A stretch of DNA of 23,759 bases from JBEBGV01 sp040081265 (GCA_040081265.1 JBEBGV010000067.1:1-23759), one strand, 5' to 3'; positions 15,820 to 23,306 are shown, counted from the stretch's first letter. Notes: generated by a model from the letters alone, not told the origin. Made by a program: numbers and translations.

Positions 15820-16680
15820 ATGCGAGTCGCCTTCATCGGCCTTGGACGCATGGGCAGCGGCATGGTTGGCCGGCTGCTCACGCTTGGTTTCCCGATCGCG
15901 GTCTACGACAGGGTGCCCGGTCAGCGTGAGGCAATGGCCGCATGTGGTGCGGTCGCGTGCGATTCGGTTGCCGCGGCCGTCAGGTCATGCGAGGTCGTGC
16001 TCACGATGGTCACCGACGACCAGGCCCTGAGCGCTGTCGTGAGCGACGGCCTGATTGACGCGCTGCCGACCGGTGCGATTCATGTCGCCATGGGCACGCA
16101 CGGCATCCCGGCGATCGAGGCGCTCGAGGCTGCCCACGCTGACCGTGGGCAGACGCTGCTCGCCGCCCCGGTGTTCGGACGTCCCGATTTTGCCGCCCGC
16201 GGAGACCTTGGCATTGCGGTCGGCGGTCCAGAGCCGGCACGCGCGCGATGCATGCCGCTCTTCAACGTCATGGGCACGCGCGTCTTCGTCGCCGGTTCCC
16301 GTGCGAAGACGGCCTCGGCGATCAAGGTGGCGAACAACTTCCTGCTCGGCTGCGCGATCGAGGCCATGGGTGAGGCCTTTGCCATGGTCGAGCGCCACAG
16401 CGTGGGGCGACAGCAGTTCTACGATTTCCTCAGCGAGGGGTTCCTCGCCGCGCCCGCCTATACCGTTTACGGTCGCATCATCGCCGACGAGTCTTACGGC
16501 CAGGTCGGTGTGACCGCCCGGATTGGCCTCAAGGACGCGAAGCTGGCACTCGCCGCTGCCGCTGCTGCCGGGGTGACGCTGCCGAGTGCGCAGGTGTGGC
16601 ATGCCAGTCTGGAGAAAGCGATCGCGAGCGGCGACGGCGACAAGGACTGGGCCGTCATGGCCCGCCACAGTCAGGATTAG
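15820..16680 (+). CDS. beta-hydroxyacid dehydrogenase family NAD(P)-dependent oxidoreductase, paralogue 2
   Basis: 286-residue oxidoreductase with GLGRMG at residues 8-13, the PVFGRPD substrate segment near 120, and catalytic K169 with N173 (SAIKVANNFLL). The PVFGRP form differs from the PVSGS form of the operon-1 paralogue and suggests a different substrate. The frame is open upstream to 15715, but ATG 15820 has a strong GGGAGG (15809-15814) at 5 nt and follows the eboE stop by 13 nt. It is the last gene of the second operon and overlaps the stop of the converging ABC exporter gene by 4 nt. It probably reduces or oxidises the product of the Gfo/Idh/MocA and EboE steps; this is inference from position. 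Confidence 0.87.
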   Translation: MRVAFIGLGRMGSGMVGRLLTLGFPIAVYDRVPGQREAMAACGAVACDSVAAAVRSCEVVLTMVTDDQALSAVVSDGLIDALPTGAIHVAMGTHGIPAIEALEAAHADRGQTLLAAPVFGRPDFAARGDLGIAVGGPEPARARCMPLFNVMGTRVFVAGSRAKTASAIKVANNFLLGCAIEAMGEAFAMVERHSVGRQQFYDFLSEGFLAAPAYTVYGRIIADESYGQVGVTARIGLKDAKLALAAAAAAGVTLPSAQVWHASLEKAIASGDGDKDWAVMARHSQD

Positions 16681-18470
16681 CTTTCCCTCTTCCCGTGCAT
16701 CAGCAGCTCGAGCGCGTGATCCATTGAGCCGGCCGGCGTGATCGCGCCGGCGTTGATGAAGAAGATCTCGTCTGCGTTGGCGATGGTATTGAGCCGATGC
16801 GCGATGATCACCTTGGTTGTCGACGAGGGTAATCGTTCGAGAATCTGCTCCAGCAGTTCCTCCGTCACCGTGTCGATGTTGGCTGTGGCTTCGTCGAGCA
16901 CCAGCAGTTCCGGGTCGCGCAGCACGGCTCTCATGAAGGCAATGATCTGCTTCTGGCCGAGGCTGATCGCATCCCCGGTGGCTGACACCGGCGTCTCGAG
17001 TCCGGACTCGAAGCGGCGCAGCAGCGCGTCGAGCTTCCTGTCCTCCAGCAGTGCCAGAAGCTGGTCATTCGACAGGTGCTGATGGCGGCGATTGCCGTAC
17101 AGCAGGTTGTCGCGGATGGTTCCGGTGAACAGGAACGGCTCCTGGAGGATGAAACCGATCCGCTGCGTGCGCGCTTCGGGCTCCCACGACCTGATGTCGC
17201 GGCCGTCGAGCAGGACACGACCCTGCCCAGGGTCGTACAGCCGCGCCATCAGCGACGCCGTGGTCGTCTTGCCGCCGCCGGTCGGACCGACCAGTGCGTA
17301 GGTCCGTCCCTTCTTCAAGGTGAAGGTCGCGTCGTGCAGCACCTCGGTGCCGCCTGGATACGCGAACGACACATGATCAAACGTCAGCACGTCATCCTCA
17401 GCCGAGGGTGGTGCGTCCGACGTCGGGACGACAGGCATGTTTGATTCGAGCGCCAGCACGGCCGACACCCGGTCAAGCCCGGCCAGCGCAAGCTGGAATG
17501 TGGCCCAGACCGCCGCAAGCTGTCTGAGGGGCATGTAGAAACTGTTCACGTAGAGCAGGAACGCGATCAGCAGCCCCACCGTCAGCTGGCTGGTGGCGAT
17601 GAGGGTGAGCCCATAGGCCATGACGATGATCTGGGCCAGCGTGAAGGCCAGTCCATAGAGTGGGATGAACATGCCACTGGCAATTCCTGAGGCCACGGCT
17701 GCGGAGAAGTTGTGCGTGTTGGCCGCGCCAAATTTCTCCCTGAAGTAGTCGCGGCGATTGAACGCCACGATGACCTTGAAGTGGCTCAGGCTCTCCTGAA
17801 TCTCGCCGCTCATGCTACCGAGCGACTGCAGACTGCGGACATTGGTGCGACGAATCCATGGCGACGCCGCTCGCGTCACGATGGCGACGCCGACAGCGGG
17901 CAGCAGCGCCGCGATTCCCAGGCGAGGATTGAGGCTGACGAGAAAGATCGCCGTGCCGGACATCTGGAACAGGCTCCCCAGCAGCTGCACCAGGCCCTGC
18001 GCGAAGAACTGATTCAGCTTGTCGGTGTCGTTGTTGATCCGGGAGATCAGGTCGCCGGCCTTGTTCTGGTTGAAGAAGTCGAGCGGAAGTTCCTGCAGTC
18101 TGGTGAACAGCGCATTGCGGACACGGAACAGGACGTTGCGGCCAACGCGACCCATGCTCTGCGTCTGCACGTAGGTGGTGACGAGGCTGACCAGGTAGAT
18201 GGAGAGCAGGAGTGCAGCCTGGCGGACGACACCAGCGAAGTCCCGGTTCTGGATGAAGGTGTCGACCGTTCGGCTGATCACCAGCGGCGCGACCAGCGAC
18301 GCCAGGGAGGTGAGAATGACCGCCACGAAGGCGATCGTGACGCGCTGGCGCTCGTCGGCCATGAGCGGCGCGAGCCGACGCACCGACGCGACCACCGTCG
18401 GCTGGTGCTCGTAGGCCGGCGTCTTACCGAGCGTGTAGTTCGTAGTGGCTGGTGCTGCGCTGGGAGTCAT
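16677..18470 (-). CDS. ABC exporter half-transporter with canonical catalytic Glu and altered signature motif
   Basis: 597-residue fused membrane-ATPase half-transporter (six N-terminal helices, about 45-345, then ATPase). Walker A GPTGGGKT is at 395-402. The signature position reads ISLGQ (502-506) instead of LSGGQ. Walker B is LLVLDE with catalytic E527, and the switch His is H558 (IIAHR). It pairs with the gene just upstream to form a heterodimer of the BmrCD, LmrCD or TM287/288 type, exporting lipid-like or drug-like molecules. ATG 18470 lies 47 nt inside the upstream gene. Residue 37 (ATG at 18362) is a less likely start because the conserved region begins before it. Confidence 0.9.
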   Translation of the reverse strand: MTPSAAPATTNYTLGKTPAYEHQPTVVASVRRLAPLMADERQRVTIAFVAVILTSLASLVAPLVISRTVDTFIQNRDFAGVVRQAALLLSIYLVSLVTTYVQTQSMGRVGRNVLFRVRNALFTRLQELPLDFFNQNKAGDLISRINNDTDKLNQFFAQGLVQLLGSLFQMSGTAIFLVSLNPRLGIAALLPAVGVAIVTRAASPWIRRTNVRSLQSLGSMSGEIQESLSHFKVIVAFNRRDYFREKFGAANTHNFSAAVASGIASGMFIPLYGLAFTLAQIIVMAYGLTLIATSQLTVGLLIAFLLYVNSFYMPLRQLAAVWATFQLALAGLDRVSAVLALESNMPVVPTSDAPPSAEDDVLTFDHVSFAYPGGTEVLHDATFTLKKGRTYALVGPTGGGKTTTASLMARLYDPGQGRVLLDGRDIRSWEPEARTQRIGFILQEPFLFTGTIRDNLLYGNRRHQHLSNDQLLALLEDRKLDALLRRFESGLETPVSATGDAISLGQKQIIAFMRAVLRDPELLVLDEATANIDTVTEELLEQILERLPSSTTKVIIAHRLNTIANADEIFFINAGAITPAGSMDHALELLMHGKRES

Positions 18471-20202
18471 AGATCTGGACGTATTCAGGCGAGGTCTCGA
18501 GCAGTCTGGCGTGCGTGCCGGCGGCCAGCACCTCGCCTTCCATCAGCAGCACGATCTGGTCGTAGTCTTCGACTGCGGCAATCTGCTGCGTCACCGACAA
18601 CAGAGTGATGCCCGGGTAGTTGCGTCGGACGTTGTCGAGGATCTTCTTCTCGGTGCTGACGTCCACACGCGCGGTGAAGTCGTCGAGGAGCAGCACGCGC
18701 GGATTGAGTGCAAGGGCACGGGCGAGCATAATCCGCTGTTTCTGGCCGCCAGACAGGCTCGTGCCTCGCTCGGAGACCACCGTGTCGAGCCCGGCAGGCA
18801 GTGTGCTGATGAAGTCGGTCAATTCAGCAGTGGCAATCGCCTTCTCCAGCGACTCATCGGTTACCGCCTTGTCGAAGGCGATATTCTCGCGCAGCGTGAG
18901 GTTGAAGATGACGCTGTCCTGGAACACGAACCCCACCTGGCGATGGAGCGACTGGGCGTCGTATTCGTCGAGATTGCGTCCGTCGTACAGCACGGTGCCT
19001 GTGGCTGGACGCAGGAGACCGGTCAGCAGGTAGAGCAGTTGCGTCTTGCCGGCTGCGGTTGGACCGATCACGGCCGTGCGCGTTCCGGCCGGCGCGGTCA
19101 GCGACAGGTCCTTCAACACGGCCTTCCCATCGAGGGTGACTGACACGTGGCTGACCTCGACGTCGCCCCGCAGTTCAGCCCGCAGCGTGCCGCCTTTCGG
19201 CGGGTCCGGGGCATCAAGGACCGTGGCCACCCGCTGGTACGAGGCATTGGCCTGGGCCATCACGTTGCTCATGAAGCCGATCATGATGACCGGGAAGATC
19301 AGGAGTGCCAGATAGCTGTTGAACGCCGTGAAATCGCCGAGCGACATGTCGCCTTGGATCACGAAGCGGCCGCCGAGAACGAGGATCGTCAGGGTCGCCA
19401 GGTTGGTGGCGAACATGATCACCGGGATCAGGCTGGCAAACAGTCGGAGGATGCCGAGGCTGATGTCACGCGCCCGTGTGTTGGCCTCGATGAATTTGTC
19501 GTACTCGCTGCGCTCCGAGTGCAGCAGGCGAATGAGAGCCGCACCGAGGATGCTCTCGTTGATGACCTTGTTCAGCCAGTCAATGGCTTCCTGTGACTTC
19601 TTGAACAGCTTGCTGACACGGCGGAGGACGACGAAGAAGGTGCCGCCGATGATGGGGAGCATGGCCAGGACGGCCAGGCCGAGTTCCCAGTCGATCGAGA
19701 GCAGCAGCGCGCTGGCTCCGATGATCAGGCACACCGAGGCGACCAGCGACGCGATCGCCAGCGCGACGAACATCTTGACCGCGTCGATGTCTGACGTCAG
19801 GTAGGTCAGGAGGGCCGCCGGGGTGACGTTCTGGACGTAGAAGTGATCCTGCGCTGCAATCTTGGCCGTCAGGCGCGTGCGCAGGTCTCGGGCGACGCGC
19901 TCGGACGCGTAGACCTGCACCAGCGTCTGCAGCGCCGTCAGGACGAAAACGCCGAGCGCCACGAGCAGGAGCTCGCGCGTCACGGTGGCCAGTTCGAGCT
20001 GCCCCCGCCCAAAGTCATCGACGGCATTGGCGATCAGGCGCGGCACCACGAGGGTGAGGGCGTTGGCCACGACCGTGATCGCCACCAGCACGGCAATGGT
20101 GCCGGCGTACGGCCGGAGGAGGCCGGACAGGCCAGACGGAGGCGAATGCGGGGCAGGCGTGGCGGCTGACACGGGGTCTGATGTGAGTGCGGTGGTACGC
20201 AT
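18424..20202 (-). CDS. ABC exporter half-transporter with degenerate ATP site
   Basis: 592-residue half-transporter with six helices (about 30-330) and a C-terminal ATPase. Walker A is GPTAAGKT (380-387) with K386. The signature LSGGQ (483-487) is canonical. Walker B ends D507-D508, so Asp replaces the catalytic Glu, and the switch-loop His is Gln539 (VTQQ). These are the changes known for the non-catalytic subunit of heterodimeric exporters. It is first in the two-gene minus-strand unit. ATG 20202 is the first methionine; no clear ribosome-binding site is seen. It is divergent from the toxin-antitoxin pair across 80 nt. Substrate is unknown and no regulator is adjacent. Confidence 0.9.
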   Translation of the reverse strand: MRTTALTSDPVSAATPAPHSPPSGLSGLLRPYAGTIAVLVAITVVANALTLVVPRLIANAVDDFGRGQLELATVTRELLLVALGVFVLTALQTLVQVYASERVARDLRTRLTAKIAAQDHFYVQNVTPAALLTYLTSDIDAVKMFVALAIASLVASVCLIIGASALLLSIDWELGLAVLAMLPIIGGTFFVVLRRVSKLFKKSQEAIDWLNKVINESILGAALIRLLHSERSEYDKFIEANTRARDISLGILRLFASLIPVIMFATNLATLTILVLGGRFVIQGDMSLGDFTAFNSYLALLIFPVIMIGFMSNVMAQANASYQRVATVLDAPDPPKGGTLRAELRGDVEVSHVSVTLDGKAVLKDLSLTAPAGTRTAVIGPTAAGKTQLLYLLTGLLRPATGTVLYDGRNLDEYDAQSLHRQVGFVFQDSVIFNLTLRENIAFDKAVTDESLEKAIATAELTDFISTLPAGLDTVVSERGTSLSGGQKQRIMLARALALNPRVLLLDDFTARVDVSTEKKILDNVRRNYPGITLLSVTQQIAAVEDYDQIVLLMEGEVLAAGTHARLLETSPEYVQIYDSQRSTSHYELHAR

Positions 20203-20258
20203 GCTACATCGGCGCCAGCGGCGGGTGCGAAAGAGCGTCCGGGCGCCGCGTGTTCGCG

Positions 20259-20273
20259 TTGTACGATGTACAA
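20259..20273. promoter_or_regulatory. antitoxin autoregulatory operator, TTGTAC-GAT-GTACAA, over the -10 box
   Basis: A perfect inverted repeat with 6-bp arms and 3-bp spacer lies 10 bp before the antitoxin ATG. It contains TGTACA, the core hexamer known from YefM operators, and overlaps TACAAT (20269-20274), a good -10 element. The predicted start of transcription is near 20281, two bases before the ATG. Binding by the antitoxin or toxin-antitoxin complex here would shut off the promoter. Confidence 0.65.
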
Positions 20274-20282
20274 TATCTCGTC

Positions 20283-20534
20283 ATGAAGCAGTACAGCGCG
20301 TCGGTGGTCCGGGAACGGTTCTCTGAAGCCCTGGATCAGGCTGAGCGGGGTGAGCCGGTGTTCATCGAGCGGAAGGGCGTGCGTTACCGCCTGTCGGTTG
20401 AGCCGCCAGCCAGGCGGAGGAAGACGGCGCCGCAGTCGCGGATCGAGGTGCTTGACGAAGCCGCGCTTGAACACGGCTGGACCTGGGACCTGACGTCCAC
20501 AGGGCTGCGGTTCAGGCGCCGGCGGCGCGCGTGA
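20283..20534 (+). CDS. Phd/YefM-type antitoxin
   Basis: 83-residue antitoxin. The N-terminal DNA-binding part (MKQYSASVVRERFSEALDQAERGEPVFIERKGVRYRLSVE) has the Phd/YefM pattern. The C-terminal half is basic and probably disordered until it binds the toxin. The frame is open upstream to 20187, but ATG 20283 gives the family N-terminus, directly follows the operator, and no ribosome-binding site is seen before either. The transcript is probably leaderless or nearly so. It overlaps the PIN toxin gene by 4 nt (GTGA), the usual coupled arrangement. Confidence 0.85.
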   Translation: MKQYSASVVRERFSEALDQAERGEPVFIERKGVRYRLSVEPPARRRKTAPQSRIEVLDEAALEHGWTWDLTSTGLRFRRRRRA

Positions 20535-20899
20535 TCCTTCTCGATACGCAGGCGTTCATCCTGATCGATCAGCGGCGGCCGAGAGTGGCCGCCCTGCTGC
20601 GCGGGGGCAAGAAGCTGTTCATTTCCCCGGTCATGCTGCTCGAATTGCAGGTGCTCACAGAGGCCGGGCGCTTCAAATGGTCGGCGGACTTCATGGAGTT
20701 GGTGGCGCACGACCAACGATGGGTGCTCGACGAGCCGCCGTCGGTGGCGTGGTTTCAGCACGCGGCGAACATCAGCTGGACTCGCGACCCCTTCGACCGT
20801 CTGCTGGCTGCGCACGCCCAGTTGCGCGGCTGGCGCCTGGCGACGGCTGACCGCAACATGCTCCAGCACCTTGGTCCACGGAGCAGCCTCGAGATCTAA
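20531..20899 (+). CDS. PIN-domain (VapC-like) ribonuclease toxin
   Basis: 122-residue PIN-domain protein, the expected size for a VapC-type toxin that cuts RNA with metal ions. Acidic residues of the active site are D5 (ILLDTQAF), E38 (MLLELQVL), D86/D89 in TRDPFDRLLAAHA, and D107 (ATADRNM). It starts at GTG 20531, inside the antitoxin stop. The partner is a Phd/YefM antitoxin rather than VapB, a common mixed pairing. Its role is probably stabilisation or stress response. It lies about 1 kb from the tRNA integration scar. Confidence 0.88.
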   Translation: MILLDTQAFILIDQRRPRVAALLRGGKKLFISPVMLLELQVLTEAGRFKWSADFMELVAHDQRWVLDEPPSVAWFQHAANISWTRDPFDRLLAAHAQLRGWRLATADRNMLQHLGPRSSLEI

Positions 20900-20932
20900 G
20901 GTCGTGCCCTGACTCGACCGAGAACTCCTGCA

Positions 20933-21262
20933 ATGGCGAAGAGCGTCCGAGCCAGGGGACGTGCTCCCTCCCGCACCTATACGATCTACGTGATCGAGCT
21001 CTCCAGGGACTGCACGGAGACGCCGTGTGCGCTGGCGCCGCTGTATGTGGGTCAGACCGCTCACGATCCCGAACATCGGTTCGAACAGCACAAAGCCGGG
21101 GGCAGACTGGCCGCGGGCAAGGCGCACCGCTTCGGCGTGCGGCTGCGATGGGACCTGATGGTGCAGATCGCGCCGCTCTCGACTCGGAAGGCCGCCGAGG
21201 CCGCCGAAAAGGCCACGGCCGAGGCGCTCGAACGGCGGGGCCACCGCGTCTTCTGGGGCTAA
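20933..21262 (+). CDS. small GIY-YIG domain protein
   Basis: 109-residue protein that is essentially one GIY-YIG-like nuclease domain. YTIYVIEL (about 16-23) and PLYVGQT (37-42) fit the two Tyr-bearing strands. RFEQHKAG (49-56) supplies the Arg and His. The C-terminal helix, rich in E and K (89-100), could supply the metal-binding Glu. There is no second domain to give DNA specificity, as in stand-alone UvrC-like or UPF0213-type proteins. ATG at 20933, with only a weak purine stretch before it, 33 nt after the toxin gene. It could be the third gene of that transcript. Cellular role unknown. Confidence 0.7.
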   Translation: MAKSVRARGRAPSRTYTIYVIELSRDCTETPCALAPLYVGQTAHDPEHRFEQHKAGGRLAAGKAHRFGVRLRWDLMVQIAPLSTRKAAEAAEKATAEALERRGHRVFWG

Positions 21263-21301
21263 ACGGTCAGACGGCGAGTTCGCCCGAGTTCGACTGCACG
21301 T

Positions 21302-21745
21302 CTAGGGTGATTCATTGATCATTGTGCGGTGAGCGGCAGTCTGGCTCACCTGCCTGAAGCCGAGCCGTAGGTAGAGCCGATAGGCCCGCTCGTTCTTCAG
21401 CCCTACCCACAGCACCACGGGCTTTCCGTCGCCATGCGCCCTGCCGATGATGTCGAGCACCAGATGCGACCCAAGTCCACGATTCTGATGTGGCGGAGCG
21501 ATTTGCAGCTCGCTGATTTCCACCACGTGGGGGTCTTCAACGAGCTGGATCATGCCCACGTGCAGGTTCTCGACCTCAATCAGGAAGATGTTCCCGCGAC
21601 TCCAGCATCCGTCAGCGTGCTGTTGGTGCCGCGCTTCGTCCCAGGCACCGAACGTGGTGACGAAGAGCTCCTGATAGACACTGCGGCGAAGTTGTTCCAG
21701 CCAGCCTTCGTCACTGGCGGTGGCGAGAACGAGGCGATAGTCCAT
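21302..21745 (-). CDS. GNAT family N-acetyltransferase
   Basis: 147-residue acetyltransferase of the GNAT superfamily, which moves an acetyl group from acetyl-CoA to an amine. The core is VVEISELQIAPPHQNRGLGSHLVLDIIGRAH (75-105), with the acetyl-CoA phosphate-binding loop QNRGLG at 87-92. The end, LGFRQVSQTAAHRTMI, has the usual NERAYRLYLRLGF motif B form. ATG 21745 is the only convenient start; there is no strong ribosome-binding site. It converges with the GIY-YIG gene and ends 40 nt from it. Substrate is unknown. Confidence 0.87.
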   Translation of the reverse strand: MDYRLVLATASDEGWLEQLRRSVYQELFVTTFGAWDEARHQQHADGCWSRGNIFLIEVENLHVGMIQLVEDPHVVEISELQIAPPHQNRGLGSHLVLDIIGRAHGDGKPVVLWVGLKNERAYRLYLRLGFRQVSQTAAHRTMINESP

Positions 21746-21882
21746 GTGGTGATCTGATCTACCGGAAGTCGAGCTCCATGAAGAAGCCCGCGTGAAGATT
21801 ATCCTTGGAGCAAGCCACGCCCGTCTCAGCGAGAACTCCGCCCCAGACGAGGCGGAGGAGCTTCAGATTGCTTCGGAAAGAG

Positions 21883-21927
21883 TGGTGAGCCGGGGGGGAA
21901 TCGAACCCCCAACCCGCAGATTAAGAG
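21883..21927 (-). tRNA. 3' remnant of tRNA-Lys(CUU): attachment-site scar
   Basis: Read on the minus strand, this is the 3' half of a tRNA. It has anticodon loop CUCUUAA (anticodon CUU at 21925-21923), 3' anticodon stem UCUGC, variable loop GGGUU, a perfect T arm (GGGGG, UUCGAUU, CCCCC), acceptor strand CCGGCUC, discriminator A and encoded CCA. The 5' half is missing: the next bases (UCGUU) cannot pair with UCUGC, and no GAGCCGG acceptor strand lies to the right. A clean break at the anticodon loop is the classic product of a tyrosine-integrase element using the tRNA 3' end as attachment site. By geometry the element lies to the right. Confidence 0.8.
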
Positions 21928-22166
21928 AACGAGAGGGAAGTGTCCACCCCGTATCGCTCGGTCGTTTCCTCTCTAGGAAAAGAGCGGAGGTGGCGTCCAT
22001 CGGGGTTCGCCTTTCTGCCCCAGTCCGCTCGTTTGGCTTTCAACTTGGCTTTCAAATCCTGCTTCGGCCCGAGCGTCGAGAATCGTTTTCGCTGACAGCG
22101 TTCCGATGTTCTGGATATTCCCGCGCCTGTTATGCGGGGCAAGAAGGCCAAAACTATACTCCTGAC
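21928..22166. other. non-coding stretch at the island edge
   Basis: About 240 bases right of the tRNA remnant without a convincing gene. Frames here are open but have no protein-like composition. The long plus-strand frame through the tRNA gives the GIEPPTRR peptide typical of translated tRNA. It holds a hairpin, TTTCCT-CTCT-AGGAAA (21965-21980), and a 12-nt unit containing TTGGCTTTCAA repeated twice (22033-22043 and 22045-22055). No complete recombinase gene or recombinase motif was seen. Confidence 0.5.
22155..22160 (+). promoter_or_regulatory. predicted -10 box before the small unknown gene
   Basis: TATACT is a near-consensus -10. No good -35 is visible at 16-18 bp. The predicted transcript start falls at about 22167, exactly on an in-frame GTG, which would make a leaderless message. 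Confidence 0.3.
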
Positions 22167-22412
22167 GTGGAACGATTTTCCGGGACGATCCAGAGTGCAT
22201 ACGCCGAGCGAGAGCTTCCTATGCGTATTCACGACGGGCTCGAAAGACTGATCGAAAGGAAGGTTCCCGAGATTGACGGATATCTACTCTCGCCGGTCTC
22301 CAGCCTCCCGTCAAAGGTCGCAGATGTCCTGCAACTGGGGATCAGGCGCACGATTGATCTCACCGAATCGGCAATCAATGCGGTCGTCGCGTATGGAGCC
22401 TGCCCGTCCTAG
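22167..22412 (+). CDS. small protein of unknown function (start uncertain)
   Basis: An 81-residue frame that I do not recognise. It is not obviously a shadow of another gene, and its second half reads like a protein: a charged helix MRIHDGLERLIERKVPEID, then GYLLSPVSSLPSKVADVLQLGIRRTIDLTESAINAVVAYG. The start may be GTG 22167, directly after a -10-like TATACT, or ATG 22221, with a GAGAG stretch upstream giving 63 residues. There is no signal peptide or membrane span. It lies on the predicted island and runs toward the converging HNH-like gene. Confidence 0.4.
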   Translation: MERFSGTIQSAYAERELPMRIHDGLERLIERKVPEIDGYLLSPVSSLPSKVADVLQLGIRRTIDLTESAINAVVAYGACPS

Positions 22413-22469
22413 GGCCCGCTGTCCGAACTAGTAGTGCCAACCGGATATTCTCGTCCTTGAAACTAAACG

Positions 22470-23306
22470 CTATCCAGTCCAGATCGTGTTCCCCAGATTT
22501 CCTGCGCACTGATAGATGACTACTTCATACCCAGTGGCGCCCGACTGAGCGAAGAGCTTGACCTGGACAGTGGCCGCAGTGCGAACTTCGCCTTGGAACT
22601 CAAACGTCCTTCTGACCAACGCTAGGGTAACGTTCGCACCATCCTTCTGCGATTGATGCTCGAACACGCTTGACCCGATCCACTCTCCGCCGTCGTCCCT
22701 ATTGCCGAGGATGAAAGGCAGAACTGACACTTCGAGTCTCCGCAACGGTGGGAACATCGACCAGGCATAACAAAATGCGATTTTTGCAATCATGCGGGCG
22801 AAGGCCGTCGCATCGACATCATCTGTTTGGCTCAGCCCTGATGCGCTGTGTTGTTCAGCGAACCGGTCAGGTGGAATGCCAAAGTAGATCAGCTCGTTGC
22901 CGGTGATAATGACGCCAGGCGTTGTGGCTTCTCCTCGCAAGAGGCCCGGATGCGCGAGAAGGGGGAGCATGAGTAGACCGGGCTCCTCGCCTACCGGCAC
23001 GCTAAGCTGCTCAACCGATTCGCCACGAAGAATGGTCACATTGTGTGACGCCGGTCGCTCCTTCGGTCGGCGCGTGGGGAATCCACCCGTATCGCGCGCT
23101 CTTCTCATGAATCCACGGAGGACCTTTCCCTCAAAGGCCGACGTGATATTTGCGCAAGCTTGGCAACTAGCCTTGCCTAGAATCAGCATGCCCCCAAGTC
23201 CTAGGGGAACCACGTGCTCATCGCTCAGGCCGTCTTTGGCACCGCAGTAGATACACTCACCAGGAGAAGCTAGTTTCGTAGTTTGAGTTAGTGTCACGGT
23301 CACCAT
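22470..23306 (-). CDS. HNH-like zinc-motif protein
   Basis: 278-residue protein with an N-terminal zinc/HNH-type module: C18-x2-C21, then DEHVVPLGLGG with H31, then C48-x2-C51 followed by ANITS. The CxxC...EHxxP...CxxC layout is that of HNH nucleases and of related zinc domains without known activity. The rest (60-278) is unfamiliar, includes several hydrophobic strands and ends KLFAQSGATGYEVVIYQCAGNLGNTIW. The frame is open to 23381, but ATG 23306 has GGAG about 10 nt upstream and avoids coding through a hairpin at 23334-23355. Base and codon use are less GC-rich than the metabolic genes, which fits an island gene. Possibly a defence or mobile-element function, but that is a guess. Confidence 0.7.
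   Translation of the reverse strand: MVTVTLTQTTKLASPGECIYCGAKDGLSDEHVVPLGLGGMLILGKASCQACANITSAFEGKVLRGFMRRARDTGGFPTRRPKERPASHNVTILRGESVEQLSVPVGEEPGLLMLPLLAHPGLLRGEATTPGVIITGNELIYFGIPPDRFAEQHSASGLSQTDDVDATAFARMIAKIAFCYAWSMFPPLRRLEVSVLPFILGNRDDGGEWIGSSVFEHQSQKDGANVTLALVRRTFEFQGEVRTAATVQVKLFAQSGATGYEVVIYQCAGNLGNTIWTG

Noticed and set aside
21883..21960. Intact tRNA gene, or tRNA split by a group I intron
   Set aside because: The 5' anticodon strand does not pair, and no GAGCCGG acceptor strand is found to the right within the window, so the gene is truncated rather than interrupted by a short intron.
21792..22166. Long plus-strand open frame running from 21792 through the tRNA remnant
   Set aside because: Its N-terminal part is read through tRNA sequence (GIEPPTRR peptide) and has no protein-like character; only the part after about 22167 may be coding.
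21921..22232. Minus-strand frame as the end of a tyrosine integrase
   Set aside because: No HxLR, HxxR or catalytic Tyr context, and the sequence is low in protein-like features.
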